In this document: positions 1 through 9,449 of the stretch, one piece after another
Position numbering within the stretch: position 1 is the first letter of the stretch
Layout: each line of letters begins with the position of its first letter
From: JABMOV01 sp964654545
Lineage (GTDB): Bacteria; Fidelibacterota; Marinisomatia; Marinisomatales; JABMOV01
NCBI GenBank assembly: GCA_964654545.1
Contig: CAZZIU010000014.1
Span: 1-64,000, forward strand
Direction of reading: 5' to 3'
Length of the DNA stretch: 64,000 nucleotides
The notes under the pieces: model-generated
What the model saw: only the letters and a program-made list of their open reading frames with translations
Databases searched by the model: none
What the model was told of the DNA's origin: nothing
Program-made: the position numbers and the translations under genes

Positions 1-2
1 AT

Positions 3-371
3 GAATTATATCCAAATGTTGAGGAATTAACGCCTGAGCAATATAGTGAGGTGAAAAATTGTGCAGTAGAAAAAGTACATGACTATGCAGAAAATACTCT
101 GAATTGGAGTCCAACGATAGGCGAACCTTCGAGTTCGGAATTAAGTGAATTAAATGTAATTCTTTGCGAATGCAGAGGAGCATATTTAATCCATCTTTAT
201 GAACAGAAAATTGAAATTGCGCAAAGTGCGTTAGCGTGTTTTAATGCAACGGGTGAATTTTGTGCAACCTCAAAAAATATTGATAGATACACAAGAGGTT
301 ATTGGATGACGACCATTAGAAATCTTAGACGTGATATACAACAGATTGAAAATACAAGTTGTAATAATTAA
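3..371 (+). CDS. Unrecognised protein, 5' end outside the window
   Basis: The reading frame is open from base 3 to a TAA at 369-371. It reads sensibly upstream of the GTG at 51 (Glu-Leu-Tyr-Pro-Asn-Val-Glu-Glu-Leu-Thr-Pro-Glu), so the gene very probably begins before the window and the GTG is internal. The visible part, about 122 residues, is mostly helical in character and holds six cysteines, including a CEC pair and a Cys near the C-terminus. No signal peptide or membrane segment lies in the visible part. I do not recognise the family. A hairpin terminator and a tRNA-like fragment follow, so it belongs to a different transcription unit from rdgB. Confidence 0.6.
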   Translation, partial: ELYPNVEELTPEQYSEVKNCAVEKVHDYAENTLNWSPTIGEPSSSELSELNVILCECRGAYLIHLYEQKIEIAQSALACFNATGEFCATSKNIDRYTRGYWMTTIRNLRRDIQQIENTSCNN

Positions 372-393
372 CGGTACTTAGAGTTTCTGTATT

Positions 394-427
394 TAATAAA
401 GAGCCCCTAAAATATGGCGCTTTATTA
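394..427 (+). terminator. Hairpin terminator candidate after the first gene
   Basis: TAATAAAGAGC and GCGCTTTATTA form an 11-position stem with one A-G mismatch around a 12-base loop. AT-rich sequence with several T runs follows. It lies 23 bases after the first stop codon. The stem is AT-rich, so termination efficiency is uncertain. Confidence 0.5.
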
Positions 428-440
428 TTCTAATATTTCT

Positions 441-484
441 GCTTTCAGTCCACCCATACGTTCTACCGACTGAGCTATCGAGCC
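441..484 (-). pseudogene. tRNA-like 5' fragment (tRNA-Phe-like)
   Basis: Read on the minus strand, 484 to about 460 matches the start of many tRNAs: acceptor strand GGCTCGA, then TA, D-stem GCTC and D-loop AGTCGGTA, with GAAC as an imperfect D-stem partner. The following GGACTGAAAGC resembles the anticodon region of tRNA-Phe. No paired anticodon stem, T-loop (GTTCGA) or 3' acceptor strand follows. It is therefore a fragment or decayed copy, not a functional tRNA. Such remnants can mark old integration or rearrangement points. Confidence 0.55.
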
Positions 485-684
485 AACAATTGAGCGCGGT
501 GAGATTAGGAAAACAACGATACCAAACCAACTATTTGAATTCAATAATTACATATAATCCGTCTTTCCTACACACTGCACATTTACTTTTTTGAAGATTA
601 TTAAATCTAATATTTGCACAATGAAAATCCTTGTGTCACCGACGGAAAACTGCTATGTTCCCCGGCATATTTTTAAACCGAATT

Positions 685-1308
685 ATGCAGAAAACGACGA
701 TTGTACTTGCCACCCATAACCCACATAAAGCCAGGGAATTACTGGTTGCGTTAGAATCATTGCCAATTGCATTAAAAACATTGGATGATTTTCCTGAGAT
801 AACCGACATACAGGAAACCGGAACCACCTTGCTTGAAAACAGTTTGATCAAGGCACATACGGTTCATGAGAAAACAGGTTTACCGGCTATCGCAGATGAT
901 ACGGGACTTGAGGTGGAGGCCCTGAACGGAGCACCCGGTGTAACCGCCGCCAGATTTGCTGGGGAACACGCTACTTTTGACGATAATATTAATAAATTGC
1001 TCCATCAACTCAAGGATAAATCGAAGGAAGAAAGATCGGCACAATTCCGTTCCGTTATCAGTTATGTTGATAAAACCCGGGAACTCTGGGCGGAAGGGTC
1101 CATAAAAGGTTTCATCCTCGAAAAACGAAAAGGTGCCGATGGGTTTGGATATGACCCCGTATTTTTTGTACCGGAAATGAATAAAACTTTTGCAGAAATG
1201 TCAGATAACGAAAAAAATTCAATCAGTCATCGTGCACGTGCCGTGCATGCCATAAAAAACAAGCTGGAATTTCTGGCCAATTCAGCCCAGCAAAGGAGTA
1301 TCGTATAG
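685..1308 (+). CDS. rdgB: XTP/dITP diphosphatase (RdgB/HAM1 family)
   Basis: A cytoplasmic house-cleaning pyrophosphatase that hydrolyses non-canonical purine triphosphates (dITP, XTP) to monophosphates and so keeps inosine and xanthine out of DNA and RNA. The 207-residue product starts at ATG 685 with the family N-terminus (THNPHK at 10-15, the nucleotide-binding loop). It carries the catalytic/metal motif DDTGLEVEAL (71-80), the NGAPGV.SARF-type segment after it, and the C-terminal GADGFGYDP and SHRARA motifs. A longer reading from 631 adds residues absent from the family. It lies 80 bases upstream of sprA on the same strand and may be cotranscribed with it, although the function is unrelated. 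Confidence 0.95.
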   Translation: MQKTTIVLATHNPHKARELLVALESLPIALKTLDDFPEITDIQETGTTLLENSLIKAHTVHEKTGLPAIADDTGLEVEALNGAPGVTAARFAGEHATFDDNINKLLHQLKDKSKEERSAQFRSVISYVDKTRELWAEGSIKGFILEKRKGADGFGYDPVFFVPEMNKTFAEMSDNEKNSISHRARAVHAIKNKLEFLANSAQQRSIV

Positions 1309-1388
1309 AGTCATAGCTAACATGTATTAATTCCGGCGGCAGTATTATCCACGTCACACAAGTTCAAACATTTTTTAAAAACACTCCC

Positions 1389-4300
1389 GTGAGTGTGAGG
1401 GCAATCTGCGTCCTGTTCTTTTGTATTACAACCTATTCTCATTCTCAGTCCTATACCACTACCGAACCACTTCCTTTAAGCAACAAATACACCGTATTTG
1501 GATTTCCCACAATGCCATTATCCATGGGTATGCTATCAGACACAGCAGTGGCGCCACATGGATGGCTAACGGCATCTTATGGGGATCGCGTAGTCGAGAT
1601 TCACATAGATCGTGACTGGACCACCATCACCCTTACTGAATCCATTGATGGCAGGATAGTAAAAATGCCTTTTGTCGCTCCCATGGATTGGTATTTTTCA
1701 AGTATGCTGGTGGTGAACCGTCAACTTTCATTTATTGCCAAAGTTAATGCGCTGATTAATCTATCCGAAGAAGACAAAACCACCGGTGGCGCCGGCAAAT
1801 CAATTGAAGTTGTGGGGCTTAATCTGGGGGGTCTTGGCCGAGCATCGCTGCGGGTCAGAGGAAATGTAAATATTTCCGGTAAAATGGTCTTTCAGGATCA
1901 GCAGCTTGTTGCATCAAGCGTTAAAGAGAATAACAACACGCACCTGGAATTCGATCAAAAACAGAATTTAAACATTGAAGGAAAAATTGGCGATCGTATA
2001 ACCGTTAAGATGGATCAGGATTCAGAACGGGATTTCGATTGGGAAAACAATATTCGCATCACCTATGATGGCCATGAGGACGATATTATACAGAAAGTTG
2101 AAGCCGGTAACATATCATTGTCACTTCCCGCTACACAATACGTGACTTTTTCAGGGTCGAATAAAGGGTTGTTTGGCTTAAAAGCAATTTCGAAACTGGG
2201 ACCTTTGGATATAACAACCATCGCTTCCATAGAACAAACCAAAAAGGAGCAACAATCCTACAAAGGGAGCAACGAAAAAAAGACCACCGTGATAAAGGAT
2301 AATCAATATGTCAAAGATCAACACTTTATCATTCATGAGTGGTTCCGGAACGGGGTGAATTCTGATACGATTCCATACTACATAAATGACGATTTTATCA
2401 TTCCACCCTATTATCCCCTTAGCCAAGAAGGATACCATTATGTCGGGAACGTAAAAATTGTGGATTTTGAGCTATACAAAAGTTCCACGAGCAATGACGC
2501 CTCCATTATCCCGGGTATTGCATACAGAGATGCCCTGGCGCAAGATCCTACCGGAACGGTCCAGCGAAATTTTATCAGGATGGAAAGAAATGTGGATTAT
2601 TATATTTCACCTGATTACGGCTATCTGCGATTAAATCAAAGTGCATACAATGTAGAATTAGGATGTACATTTTCGCTTGTTCTCAGGGATGGGTCAAATA
2701 AGGAGCGCCTCATTACCATTGGTCACGGCATTACGGAAACAGATTCCGTACTGGCGCTAAAAATGATCAAGCCAATTTCTTCGTCATATGCGGACACCAA
2801 AACCTGGCCGCTGATGTTGAAAAACATTTACAATCTTGGGACCTCAAACATTATTCAGGAAGGGTTTGAGGTTCGAATTGTAAATACCAACAGTGCAACG
2901 GTTACAGATAGGTTCAGAGATGGGAGATCGTTTCTGACACTATTTGGATTGGACAGGCAAGGTAAAAATGGGGAAGGAACACCTTCGGATGATCTCATTG
3001 ACCTGGATAATGCGAATATCATTAGCCTGGCAAACGGTGAGCTTGTATTGCCATTCTACCATCCGTTTGCAGTTGATACAGTTGAGGGTGGAAATCCGAA
3101 TGAAGAGCTTCAGGATTTATTAGGTAATGGTGACATGTATTTTAATACCGCTCAATTGGCCAATGCGGATAATAATTTTGTCATTGAAGCCGATTACACC
3201 AACCCTAGTTCAACCATTAGTCTTGGTTTTATGCTGGTGGAGGGCAGTGAAGAAATAAAAATCAATGGGGCAAAACAAAACAGAGGGATTGACTATCAAA
3301 TTGACTATTTCACCGGGACAATAATACTGGAATCAGAATTAGCACAAGACCCCAATGCAGATATTCAAATCCTGTACGATAAACACGAATTGGTATCTTT
3401 TGATAAGAAGGTTATTGTAGGAACACGAGCTCAAATGGATATCAATGAAAATTCTTTTGTTGGGGCAACCGCACTGTATTTTAATCAATCTGTTATCGAT
3501 GAAAAAGTTGAAGTGGGGTATGAGCCTACGCGCAATTTTATTTGGGATGTAAATGGACGGTATGAAATTGGAATGGATGGTCTGACCCGCTGGCTTGACA
3601 GGTTGCCGCTCATAGAGGCTAATCAAAGCAGTAAATTTTCTGTTGAAGGCGAGTTTGCCCAGGTTCTACCGAATCCCAATCCAATTAACAATAAAGCAAC
3701 CGGTGATCCAAATGGTGTTGCCTATATTGATGATTTTGAAGGAGCAAAACGCACCACCAATCCACCTATTTTGAGACGATACTGGAAGTATTCTTCTGCT
3801 CCGGTTGATGTATTGGCAGGAACAACCCTGAGGCAGGATTACCGATACAATATGTGGTGGTACAATCCCTATGACCAGGAATTAACAAAAAATATCTGGC
3901 CGAATCAGTCAACCTCTATTCAAGCAGGAAATGAAACAACAGATATATTGGTGCTTGCGCTGGAGAAAAAACCACACCAGTCCAATTTCCCAACTGATTC
4001 ATTGTGGGCCGGTATTACCACGTCATTCTACTCCGGTGATTATGATCAGACTAAAAGCAAATTTTTTGAAATATGGGTGAAAGGAACCAAGGGAAATCTT
4101 ACCATCAATATTGGAAAAATAAGTGAAGATTCAGATGGGAATGGATTTTTAAACAACGAAGATAAAGCGGAGAGTTTACCCATAGGAAACGGGTTATTGG
4201 ATGATGGAGAAGACACGGGTCTGGATGGGTGTTTCGATGAATACGAAGACGGTTGGGGAGGTTGTCTTTCCGACAGTACCTATGCTGACTATTACTCAGA

Positions 4301-7300
4301 ATATTTAATTACAGGTAATCCCGGTCCCATAAATCCATTGGTGGCAGACAGTGACGATCCAAATGGAGATAACTGGTCGTACAGTGCTGGTAGCAGAGAC
4401 TACACAAGGATCAATGGGACGGAGGGAAATGGATCAGGAAGTCAGGTGCAGGAAGGTGGTCTCTATCCGGACACGGAGGATTTAGACCGATCAGGATTTT
4501 TGGATAATGAAAATGACTATTTCACTGCAACCCTGGATTTAATGGATACGACGTATCTTGCAGGAAGCACAGTGAAAGATGGCACACCCACGGGTTGGAA
4601 ACTCTACAGAATACCTTTGTCCCACTTCCAAGGCCTGGATAAAATTACCTGGTCCGAAGCGAAAAATTTACGGCTTGTATGGTCCGGTATACAGGAAGAT
4701 GAAATAATAAATCGGGCCGCACTGCAAATCGCAAAAATTGAGTTAGTGGGCAACGAGTGGCTTGAGCTTGGTATATCGGATACATCCTCCAATATCTATT
4801 CTTCTCATTACGAATGGCAGGATGCAGTATTTAATGGTGAAACCGGTTATGATACTCTCTATCACCGCACCAGAACGGATAGCATTTTTGCCGTCACTGT
4901 GGTAAACACAGAAGATAACGCCGATTACGAACCGCCCAGGGGTGTTCGAGGTGAGTACGATCCCATAAATCAATTGGAATCAAAAGAACAATCGCTTGTA
5001 TTGAAATTTACCGAACTTCCATCAGGGTACAAGGCAGCAGCCCAGAAAACATTGTTGAATGTGTCTGGAGACAGAGCAAAAAGTTATTTGACCTATGATT
5101 TTATGAAAATGTTTGTCTATGGAAATAGCGACTGGATTTCCTTTGATGACACGAAAGTGGATATTTTTCTTCAATTTGGATTTAAAAATAACTATTATGA
5201 AATAATCCAACCTGTCTACGATCAGTGGGACGAGACGGAAAATCGAAATTCATTACTTGTTGATCTGAATTGGCTCACATCCTTAAAACAGAAAGATTCA
5301 ACAAATATAAGCAAATTTCGAAATACAGATATTTTTATTGATTCAACCAACGTGAAACACTATTACTTTACCGACAGCAATGGAAACTTGACTGGCAAAA
5401 AAGTATCTATTTATGGGACACCGGCAATACAACGAAGTGATTATTTTAATGTGGGTGTAAGGAATCGCGCTGACGAACCAATCACAGGTGAAATTTGGTT
5501 GGATGAATTGCGGTTAAGCGGGGTGAAAAAGGAAAAGGGTGTCGCCATGCGGATGCAGTCAAAAGTGAATTTATCCGACATTGGCAATGCGACAATAATC
5601 TATAGCCGTAAAGATGCAGATTTCCATGTGTTGCAGGAACGGTTAGGCTCCAACAACACAAAAGAGGATTTACGAATAAATACCTCAATTAATTTATCCA
5701 AATTTTTGCCGAAATCACTTGGGTTAAAAATTCCACTGACAACCAGTTATTCAAACTCTGTTAGCCTGCCTAAATATTTCCCCGGGTCGGATATTTATAT
5801 CCCAACACAATCTGTACCAGATTCCATAAAAACACTGTCAGAATCGGTAACAATATCAACCAGTATTACAAAATCAAGTAAGTCTGATAATAAGATTATC
5901 AAATACACACTGGATAACCTTAATGGCAGCTTTAGCGCGTCTAAACAATTTTTCTCTAATGATTTAATGGAAGAAAAAATTGACCAGAGTTATACCTGGA
6001 AAGGTGCCTACCATTTAAATTTTGGCAGAGATAACTATATTCGACCACTAAAATGGCTGGCCAACCTTCCACTTGTAGGAGATCGATTTGAAGAATTCCA
6101 TTTGTACTATACACCATCGTCATGTAACACGAACGTCAATTTGACCGAGAAGATATCGTCGAAAAAACCAAGAAATGCAAATCCAACGCCACATAGCTAC
6201 GATATGGGATTGAACCGGGGCTTTGGACTTGATTATAAGTTGACCGAATCCATAGCGAGTCAGTACAAAAAAACACTCTCGAATGATTTAGATTATATCT
6301 GGAGTCCATTAGGTTATAATTGGAATTTGAACGAATTTGACACGGGAATTCTTACCAATAGTACGGAAAGCTTGAGCACCAAGTACACGCCAGAAATTTT
6401 CAGTTGGTTAAAACCAAGTTTTAATCATACGGCCAATTACCGCTGGAATTACCCGCTTGGGAGCAGCAGTGGAGGAGCAAATATTGCAACACAGCTTCGC
6501 TTTAATACCAATGTTTCCCTGAGCCTGTCGTCCATTATGGATACTTTTTACAAGCCGGTTTCATCTGCCCCAAGGGGTCGGAGGCGACGGGGACAGTCTT
6601 TAGAAACCAATGAAACTAAAAAGAGCGCAGAAAAGTCTGATAATAAGATTCTAAAAACAGCGTATGCTTTTGTAAAAAAGATTGATCCAATTAGCTTAAC
6701 ATTTACAGAATCATTAACTCGCAATGGAAACGGAGTACTTGGGAAAGTACCTACAGGATATAAATTTGGTTGGTTGCCGGATCATGGACTCTCCCATTCA
6801 GATCGTGTTGCATCCAACACCGGAAACTGGGACAATAGCCTTGATTTCGCTGTTCGATCCGGTCTGAGACCGATTCAAAATCTCAATGTATCTGTGAATT
6901 ATTCCCAAAACCTATCGCACGGTATTGGTGCAAGCGGAATTGACCAATGGAATATTACACGAGACTACGTGGGATATGGCGAGAACCTTTCTAAAGGATT
7001 TCCTTTTAGTAGTTGGTCATTAAAAATTAATGGACTTGAAAAACTTCCCTATGTTAAAGATTATGTGAGATCATTGAGTTTCGAACATGCCTTTTCCGGG
7101 AAGGAAACGCGGGCCTGGCAATTCGATGATGACACAAGTACAGTTTCTGATCCATCTTTTTGGAACCTGGGTGAATTTATTGATAGCAACCAATCGGCAG
7201 AAAGATCAAGTAGGATTTCTTCAAATTTTACACCGTTAGCGGGATTAACATTTTCTTTTAAGAAAGGAATATCCCTTACTATGCGATACAACAAGTCCAC

Positions 7301-7679
7301 AACGCTTGAACAGCAAAACCAGGGACAAACGTTGCGCCTGGAATCTTCATTTAATGCAGGAGCGAACTATTCTCATCGAGGTGGTATCACTATACCGCTA
7401 CCCATGATGGAAGATTTCCATATTAGCAATACAATGAACTTTAACTTTAATTATGAAAGCAATTCCAGGCAATCCAAAGGAAGAAGTGACATTACAGAGT
7501 CGTTTTCAAACCAGGATAAAAATTCAAGCTGGAAAGCGGGCTTAAGGGTTAGTTATTCGTTTACATCGCGAGTTAGCGGCGGACTTGTGTATGAATATCG
7601 AGAGTCAAAAACCAGTCAATCCGGAAAGCGCATTGATCGTGATTTTGGATTTGATGTAAATATTGCAATATCAGGATGA
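1389..7679 (+). CDS. sprA: SprA, outer-membrane translocon of type IX secretion
   Basis: SprA (Sov in Porphyromonas) is the giant outer-membrane beta-barrel channel through which T9SS cargo leaves the periplasm. The 2096-residue product is close to the family length (about 2300-2500). It begins at GTG 1389 with a signal peptide whose likely cleavage is after ...TTYSHS, leaving Gln at +1. The family signature GVAYIDDFEGAK lies at about 776-787, preceded by a FSVEGEFAQ-type strand. Large repeats of alternating polar and hydrophobic strands rich in S, N and Y continue to the end, as expected of a barrel. Acidic DSDGNGF/DDGEDTGLDG loops around 910-940 look calcium-binding. It is the first gene of a coupled operon and overlaps the next gene by 4 bases. 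No frameshift is seen. Confidence 0.93.
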   Translation: MSVRAICVLFFCITTYSHSQSYTTTEPLPLSNKYTVFGFPTMPLSMGMLSDTAVAPHGWLTASYGDRVVEIHIDRDWTTITLTESIDGRIVKMPFVAPMDWYFSSMLVVNRQLSFIAKVNALINLSEEDKTTGGAGKSIEVVGLNLGGLGRASLRVRGNVNISGKMVFQDQQLVASSVKENNNTHLEFDQKQNLNIEGKIGDRITVKMDQDSERDFDWENNIRITYDGHEDDIIQKVEAGNISLSLPATQYVTFSGSNKGLFGLKAISKLGPLDITTIASIEQTKKEQQSYKGSNEKKTTVIKDNQYVKDQHFIIHEWFRNGVNSDTIPYYINDDFIIPPYYPLSQEGYHYVGNVKIVDFELYKSSTSNDASIIPGIAYRDALAQDPTGTVQRNFIRMERNVDYYISPDYGYLRLNQSAYNVELGCTFSLVLRDGSNKERLITIGHGITETDSVLALKMIKPISSSYADTKTWPLMLKNIYNLGTSNIIQEGFEVRIVNTNSATVTDRFRDGRSFLTLFGLDRQGKNGEGTPSDDLIDLDNANIISLANGELVLPFYHPFAVDTVEGGNPNEELQDLLGNGDMYFNTAQLANADNNFVIEADYTNPSSTISLGFMLVEGSEEIKINGAKQNRGIDYQIDYFTGTIILESELAQDPNADIQILYDKHELVSFDKKVIVGTRAQMDINENSFVGATALYFNQSVIDEKVEVGYEPTRNFIWDVNGRYEIGMDGLTRWLDRLPLIEANQSSKFSVEGEFAQVLPNPNPINNKATGDPNGVAYIDDFEGAKRTTNPPILRRYWKYSSAPVDVLAGTTLRQDYRYNMWWYNPYDQELTKNIWPNQSTSIQAGNETTDILVLALEKKPHQSNFPTDSLWAGITTSFYSGDYDQTKSKFFEIWVKGTKGNLTINIGKISEDSDGNGFLNNEDKAESLPIGNGLLDDGEDTGLDGCFDEYEDGWGGCLSDSTYADYYSEYLITGNPGPINPLVADSDDPNGDNWSYSAGSRDYTRINGTEGNGSGSQVQEGGLYPDTEDLDRSGFLDNENDYFTATLDLMDTTYLAGSTVKDGTPTGWKLYRIPLSHFQGLDKITWSEAKNLRLVWSGIQEDEIINRAALQIAKIELVGNEWLELGISDTSSNIYSSHYEWQDAVFNGETGYDTLYHRTRTDSIFAVTVVNTEDNADYEPPRGVRGEYDPINQLESKEQSLVLKFTELPSGYKAAAQKTLLNVSGDRAKSYLTYDFMKMFVYGNSDWISFDDTKVDIFLQFGFKNNYYEIIQPVYDQWDETENRNSLLVDLNWLTSLKQKDSTNISKFRNTDIFIDSTNVKHYYFTDSNGNLTGKKVSIYGTPAIQRSDYFNVGVRNRADEPITGEIWLDELRLSGVKKEKGVAMRMQSKVNLSDIGNATIIYSRKDADFHVLQERLGSNNTKEDLRINTSINLSKFLPKSLGLKIPLTTSYSNSVSLPKYFPGSDIYIPTQSVPDSIKTLSESVTISTSITKSSKSDNKIIKYTLDNLNGSFSASKQFFSNDLMEEKIDQSYTWKGAYHLNFGRDNYIRPLKWLANLPLVGDRFEEFHLYYTPSSCNTNVNLTEKISSKKPRNANPTPHSYDMGLNRGFGLDYKLTESIASQYKKTLSNDLDYIWSPLGYNWNLNEFDTGILTNSTESLSTKYTPEIFSWLKPSFNHTANYRWNYPLGSSSGGANIATQLRFNTNVSLSLSSIMDTFYKPVSSAPRGRRRRGQSLETNETKKSAEKSDNKILKTAYAFVKKIDPISLTFTESLTRNGNGVLGKVPTGYKFGWLPDHGLSHSDRVASNTGNWDNSLDFAVRSGLRPIQNLNVSVNYSQNLSHGIGASGIDQWNITRDYVGYGENLSKGFPFSSWSLKINGLEKLPYVKDYVRSLSFEHAFSGKETRAWQFDDDTSTVSDPSFWNLGEFIDSNQSAERSSRISSNFTPLAGLTFSFKKGISLTMRYNKSTTLEQQNQGQTLRLESSFNAGANYSHRGGITIPLPMMEDFHISNTMNFNFNYESNSRQSKGRSDITESFSNQDKNSSWKAGLRVSYSFTSRVSGGLVYEYRESKTSQSGKRIDRDFGFDVNIAISG

Positions 7680-8599
7680 TCACGGAAAAAATTATAGCAA
7701 TATTTCTTGCAGTCGTTGTTTCCGCTTCCTGTCAGCAAGCGACCACATCATTTGATGCCCAACGAGCATACTCATTTCTTACAAAACAATGTGACTTTGG
7801 CCCACGGAATCCAGGATCCCCCGGATACGTTGCTTGTAAAGATTATTTGATAGATATGATGCAACAATTGGCTGACACGGTTATCACACAACCTTTCCAA
7901 TATACGGATATGCGTGATCATAAAACACATGATTTGACCAATATCATCGCTCAATTTAATGTGGACCAACCCAACCACCTCCTCATTGGCGCGCACTGGG
8001 ATACCCGTCCATGGGCTGATTGGGATCCCTATACTGATTTACGTGATCAACCTATTCTGGGTGCCAACGATGGCGCCAGCGGGGTAGCAGTATTATTGGA
8101 ATTAGCGCACCAATTTCAGGTCAAATCACCGCCAATCAGCATAACACTCATTTTTTTGGATGGCGAAGACCTGGGTATCCCTGGCAACGTAAATTCCTAT
8201 GCGCAGGGATCCCAGTATTTTTCTAAACACCTACCAGTATCAGTTCCGGATCGCGCTATTATTCTGGATATGGTTGGGGATGCAAATCTGTCGCTGCCCA
8301 TAGAACGGAATTCCTACCAGATAGCCCCCCAATTGGTTAAAGAATTATGGCAATTGGCCGAAGAATTGAAACTACCTGCTTTTAAATCCTTCATCGACAA
8401 AACAATTTTTGATGATCATATACCATTGTGGGAATATGCCCGAATCCCGGCAATCGATATTATTGACTTTGATTACCCGTACGAAGGGGAAAACTATTGG
8501 CACACGCAGGATGATATTCCAGGGAATTGTTCTCCTGAGAGTCTGGACCAGGTTGGAACACTGCTGATAGAGTATATTTGGAGACAAAGCAATGATTGA
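7676..8599 (+). CDS. M28-family lipoprotein, probable glutaminyl-peptide cyclotransferase
   Basis: A zinc-dependent M28-fold enzyme of the glutaminyl cyclase branch, predicted to convert N-terminal Gln of exported proteins to pyroglutamate. The 307-residue product has a lipobox (SASC, Cys19), so it should be membrane-anchored on the periplasmic side. Likely zinc and catalytic positions are HWD (107-109), GANDG with Asp132, GED with Glu164, the Asp in GD (202) and His276 in HTQDD. The W..EYARIPAIDIIDFDYP stretch before HTQDD is typical of bacterial glutaminyl cyclases rather than aminopeptidases. It overlaps sprA by 4 bases, and most exported proteins here carry Gln at predicted +1, which supports this role. 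An M28 aminopeptidase remains possible. Confidence 0.8.
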   Translation: MITEKIIAIFLAVVVSASCQQATTSFDAQRAYSFLTKQCDFGPRNPGSPGYVACKDYLIDMMQQLADTVITQPFQYTDMRDHKTHDLTNIIAQFNVDQPNHLLIGAHWDTRPWADWDPYTDLRDQPILGANDGASGVAVLLELAHQFQVKSPPISITLIFLDGEDLGIPGNVNSYAQGSQYFSKHLPVSVPDRAIILDMVGDANLSLPIERNSYQIAPQLVKELWQLAEELKLPAFKSFIDKTIFDDHIPLWEYARIPAIDIIDFDYPYEGENYWHTQDDIPGNCSPESLDQVGTLLIEYIWRQSND

Positions 8600-8630
8600 T
8601 TGGTTAATGTTCACTCCCTATTTTTGTACC

Positions 8631-9449
8631 ATGCGTCGTGTTGTGATACTCCTGTTTATTGCACTTCTTTTCTGGGGTTGCCCCGGCAATCAACCGGTCA
8701 ATGTCAGTACCGAACCTTTGAGTGCACATTCATTTGTCTTTCTTCAGGATGATAATAAATTGGCCTTTTCTATCGTGGTAGAACCGAGTCTGAATGGCAC
8801 ACAACTAAGTTCAGTCTGGGTGGATTGGTATGGAACCAATGCTGCAACCACTCCGGATACCATTGCCTTATACGACGACGGTTCTCATGGAGACATTATT
8901 GGGGATGATCAGGTGTGGATGAGAAAAATTGTAAACGCACCTTCGATTGAGTTAACCAATTCCGTCTCAGTAAACGATAGTGGAAAAGTGTATGCCATTT
9001 TTAATGCTCTCTTCGGAAGCCAGCTTTCGACAGTTTCCGACTCATTTCATTTAGGAAATTTAAAACCCTACCTGATCAGTGTTACGGCTCCCGATACGGT
9101 TACCAGACCGAATGCAGGCACATTACGTACTATCGAAATAAATTGTCAGGCCAATGACGGAAATGGGTTGTCCGATATTCGTTGGGTTGGATTCAGATCT
9201 TACAGCGTTGCTCTGGATTCATTTTTATATGATGGGGGATATATTCTCCTTTACGATGATGGAAGCGATTCCGTTCTGTATCAACCGGATCTGACCAGCG
9301 GTGATGCAGTTGCGAACGATGGCATTTTTACGATTACAGCTCAAATACCATCTACCGCGAACACCGGTGCATTTGATTGGATTTTTGAAGCACAGGATAA
9401 ACACTATGAATACAGCGATACGCTGGTGCACAGGATAGTGGTGCAATGA
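8631..9449 (+). CDS. Lipoprotein with two Ig-like repeats, unknown function
   Basis: The 272-residue product starts at ATG 8631, 31 bases after the cyclase gene. An in-frame ATG at 8592 would put 13 residues before a well-formed signal peptide and is less likely. The lipobox is LLFWGC. Two similar beta-sandwich segments each contain an acidic LYDDGS...GD..(A/D)NDG motif (about residues 82-102 and 205-230), which resembles calcium-binding loops of extracellular Ig-like domains. It sits between the cyclase and the propeller/CTD gene in the sprA operon and overlaps the latter by 4 bases. An envelope role linked to secretion is inferred from context only. Confidence 0.6.
   Translation: MRRVVILLFIALLFWGCPGNQPVNVSTEPLSAHSFVFLQDDNKLAFSIVVEPSLNGTQLSSVWVDWYGTNAATTPDTIALYDDGSHGDIIGDDQVWMRKIVNAPSIELTNSVSVNDSGKVYAIFNALFGSQLSTVSDSFHLGNLKPYLISVTAPDTVTRPNAGTLRTIEINCQANDGNGLSDIRWVGFRSYSVALDSFLYDGGYILLYDDGSDSVLYQPDLTSGDAVANDGIFTITAQIPSTANTGAFDWIFEAQDKHYEYSDTLVHRIVVQ

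Larger units (their letters stand above)
372..684. other. Intergenic region before rdgB
   Basis: This 313-base stretch holds the hairpin at 394-427 and the tRNA-like fragment at 441-484. An AT-rich stretch with TAATATTTG at 608-616 could be the -7 part of an rdgB promoter, but the matching -33 element is not well spaced. An ATG at 631 is in frame with rdgB but would add 18 residues that do not fit the family. Confidence 0.5.

Noticed and set aside
441..484. Complete tRNA gene
   Set aside because: No T-arm, no paired anticodon stem and no 3' acceptor strand follow the D-arm.
631..684. Upstream ATG for rdgB
   Set aside because: The extra 18 residues do not match the family and the conserved N-terminus begins at 685.
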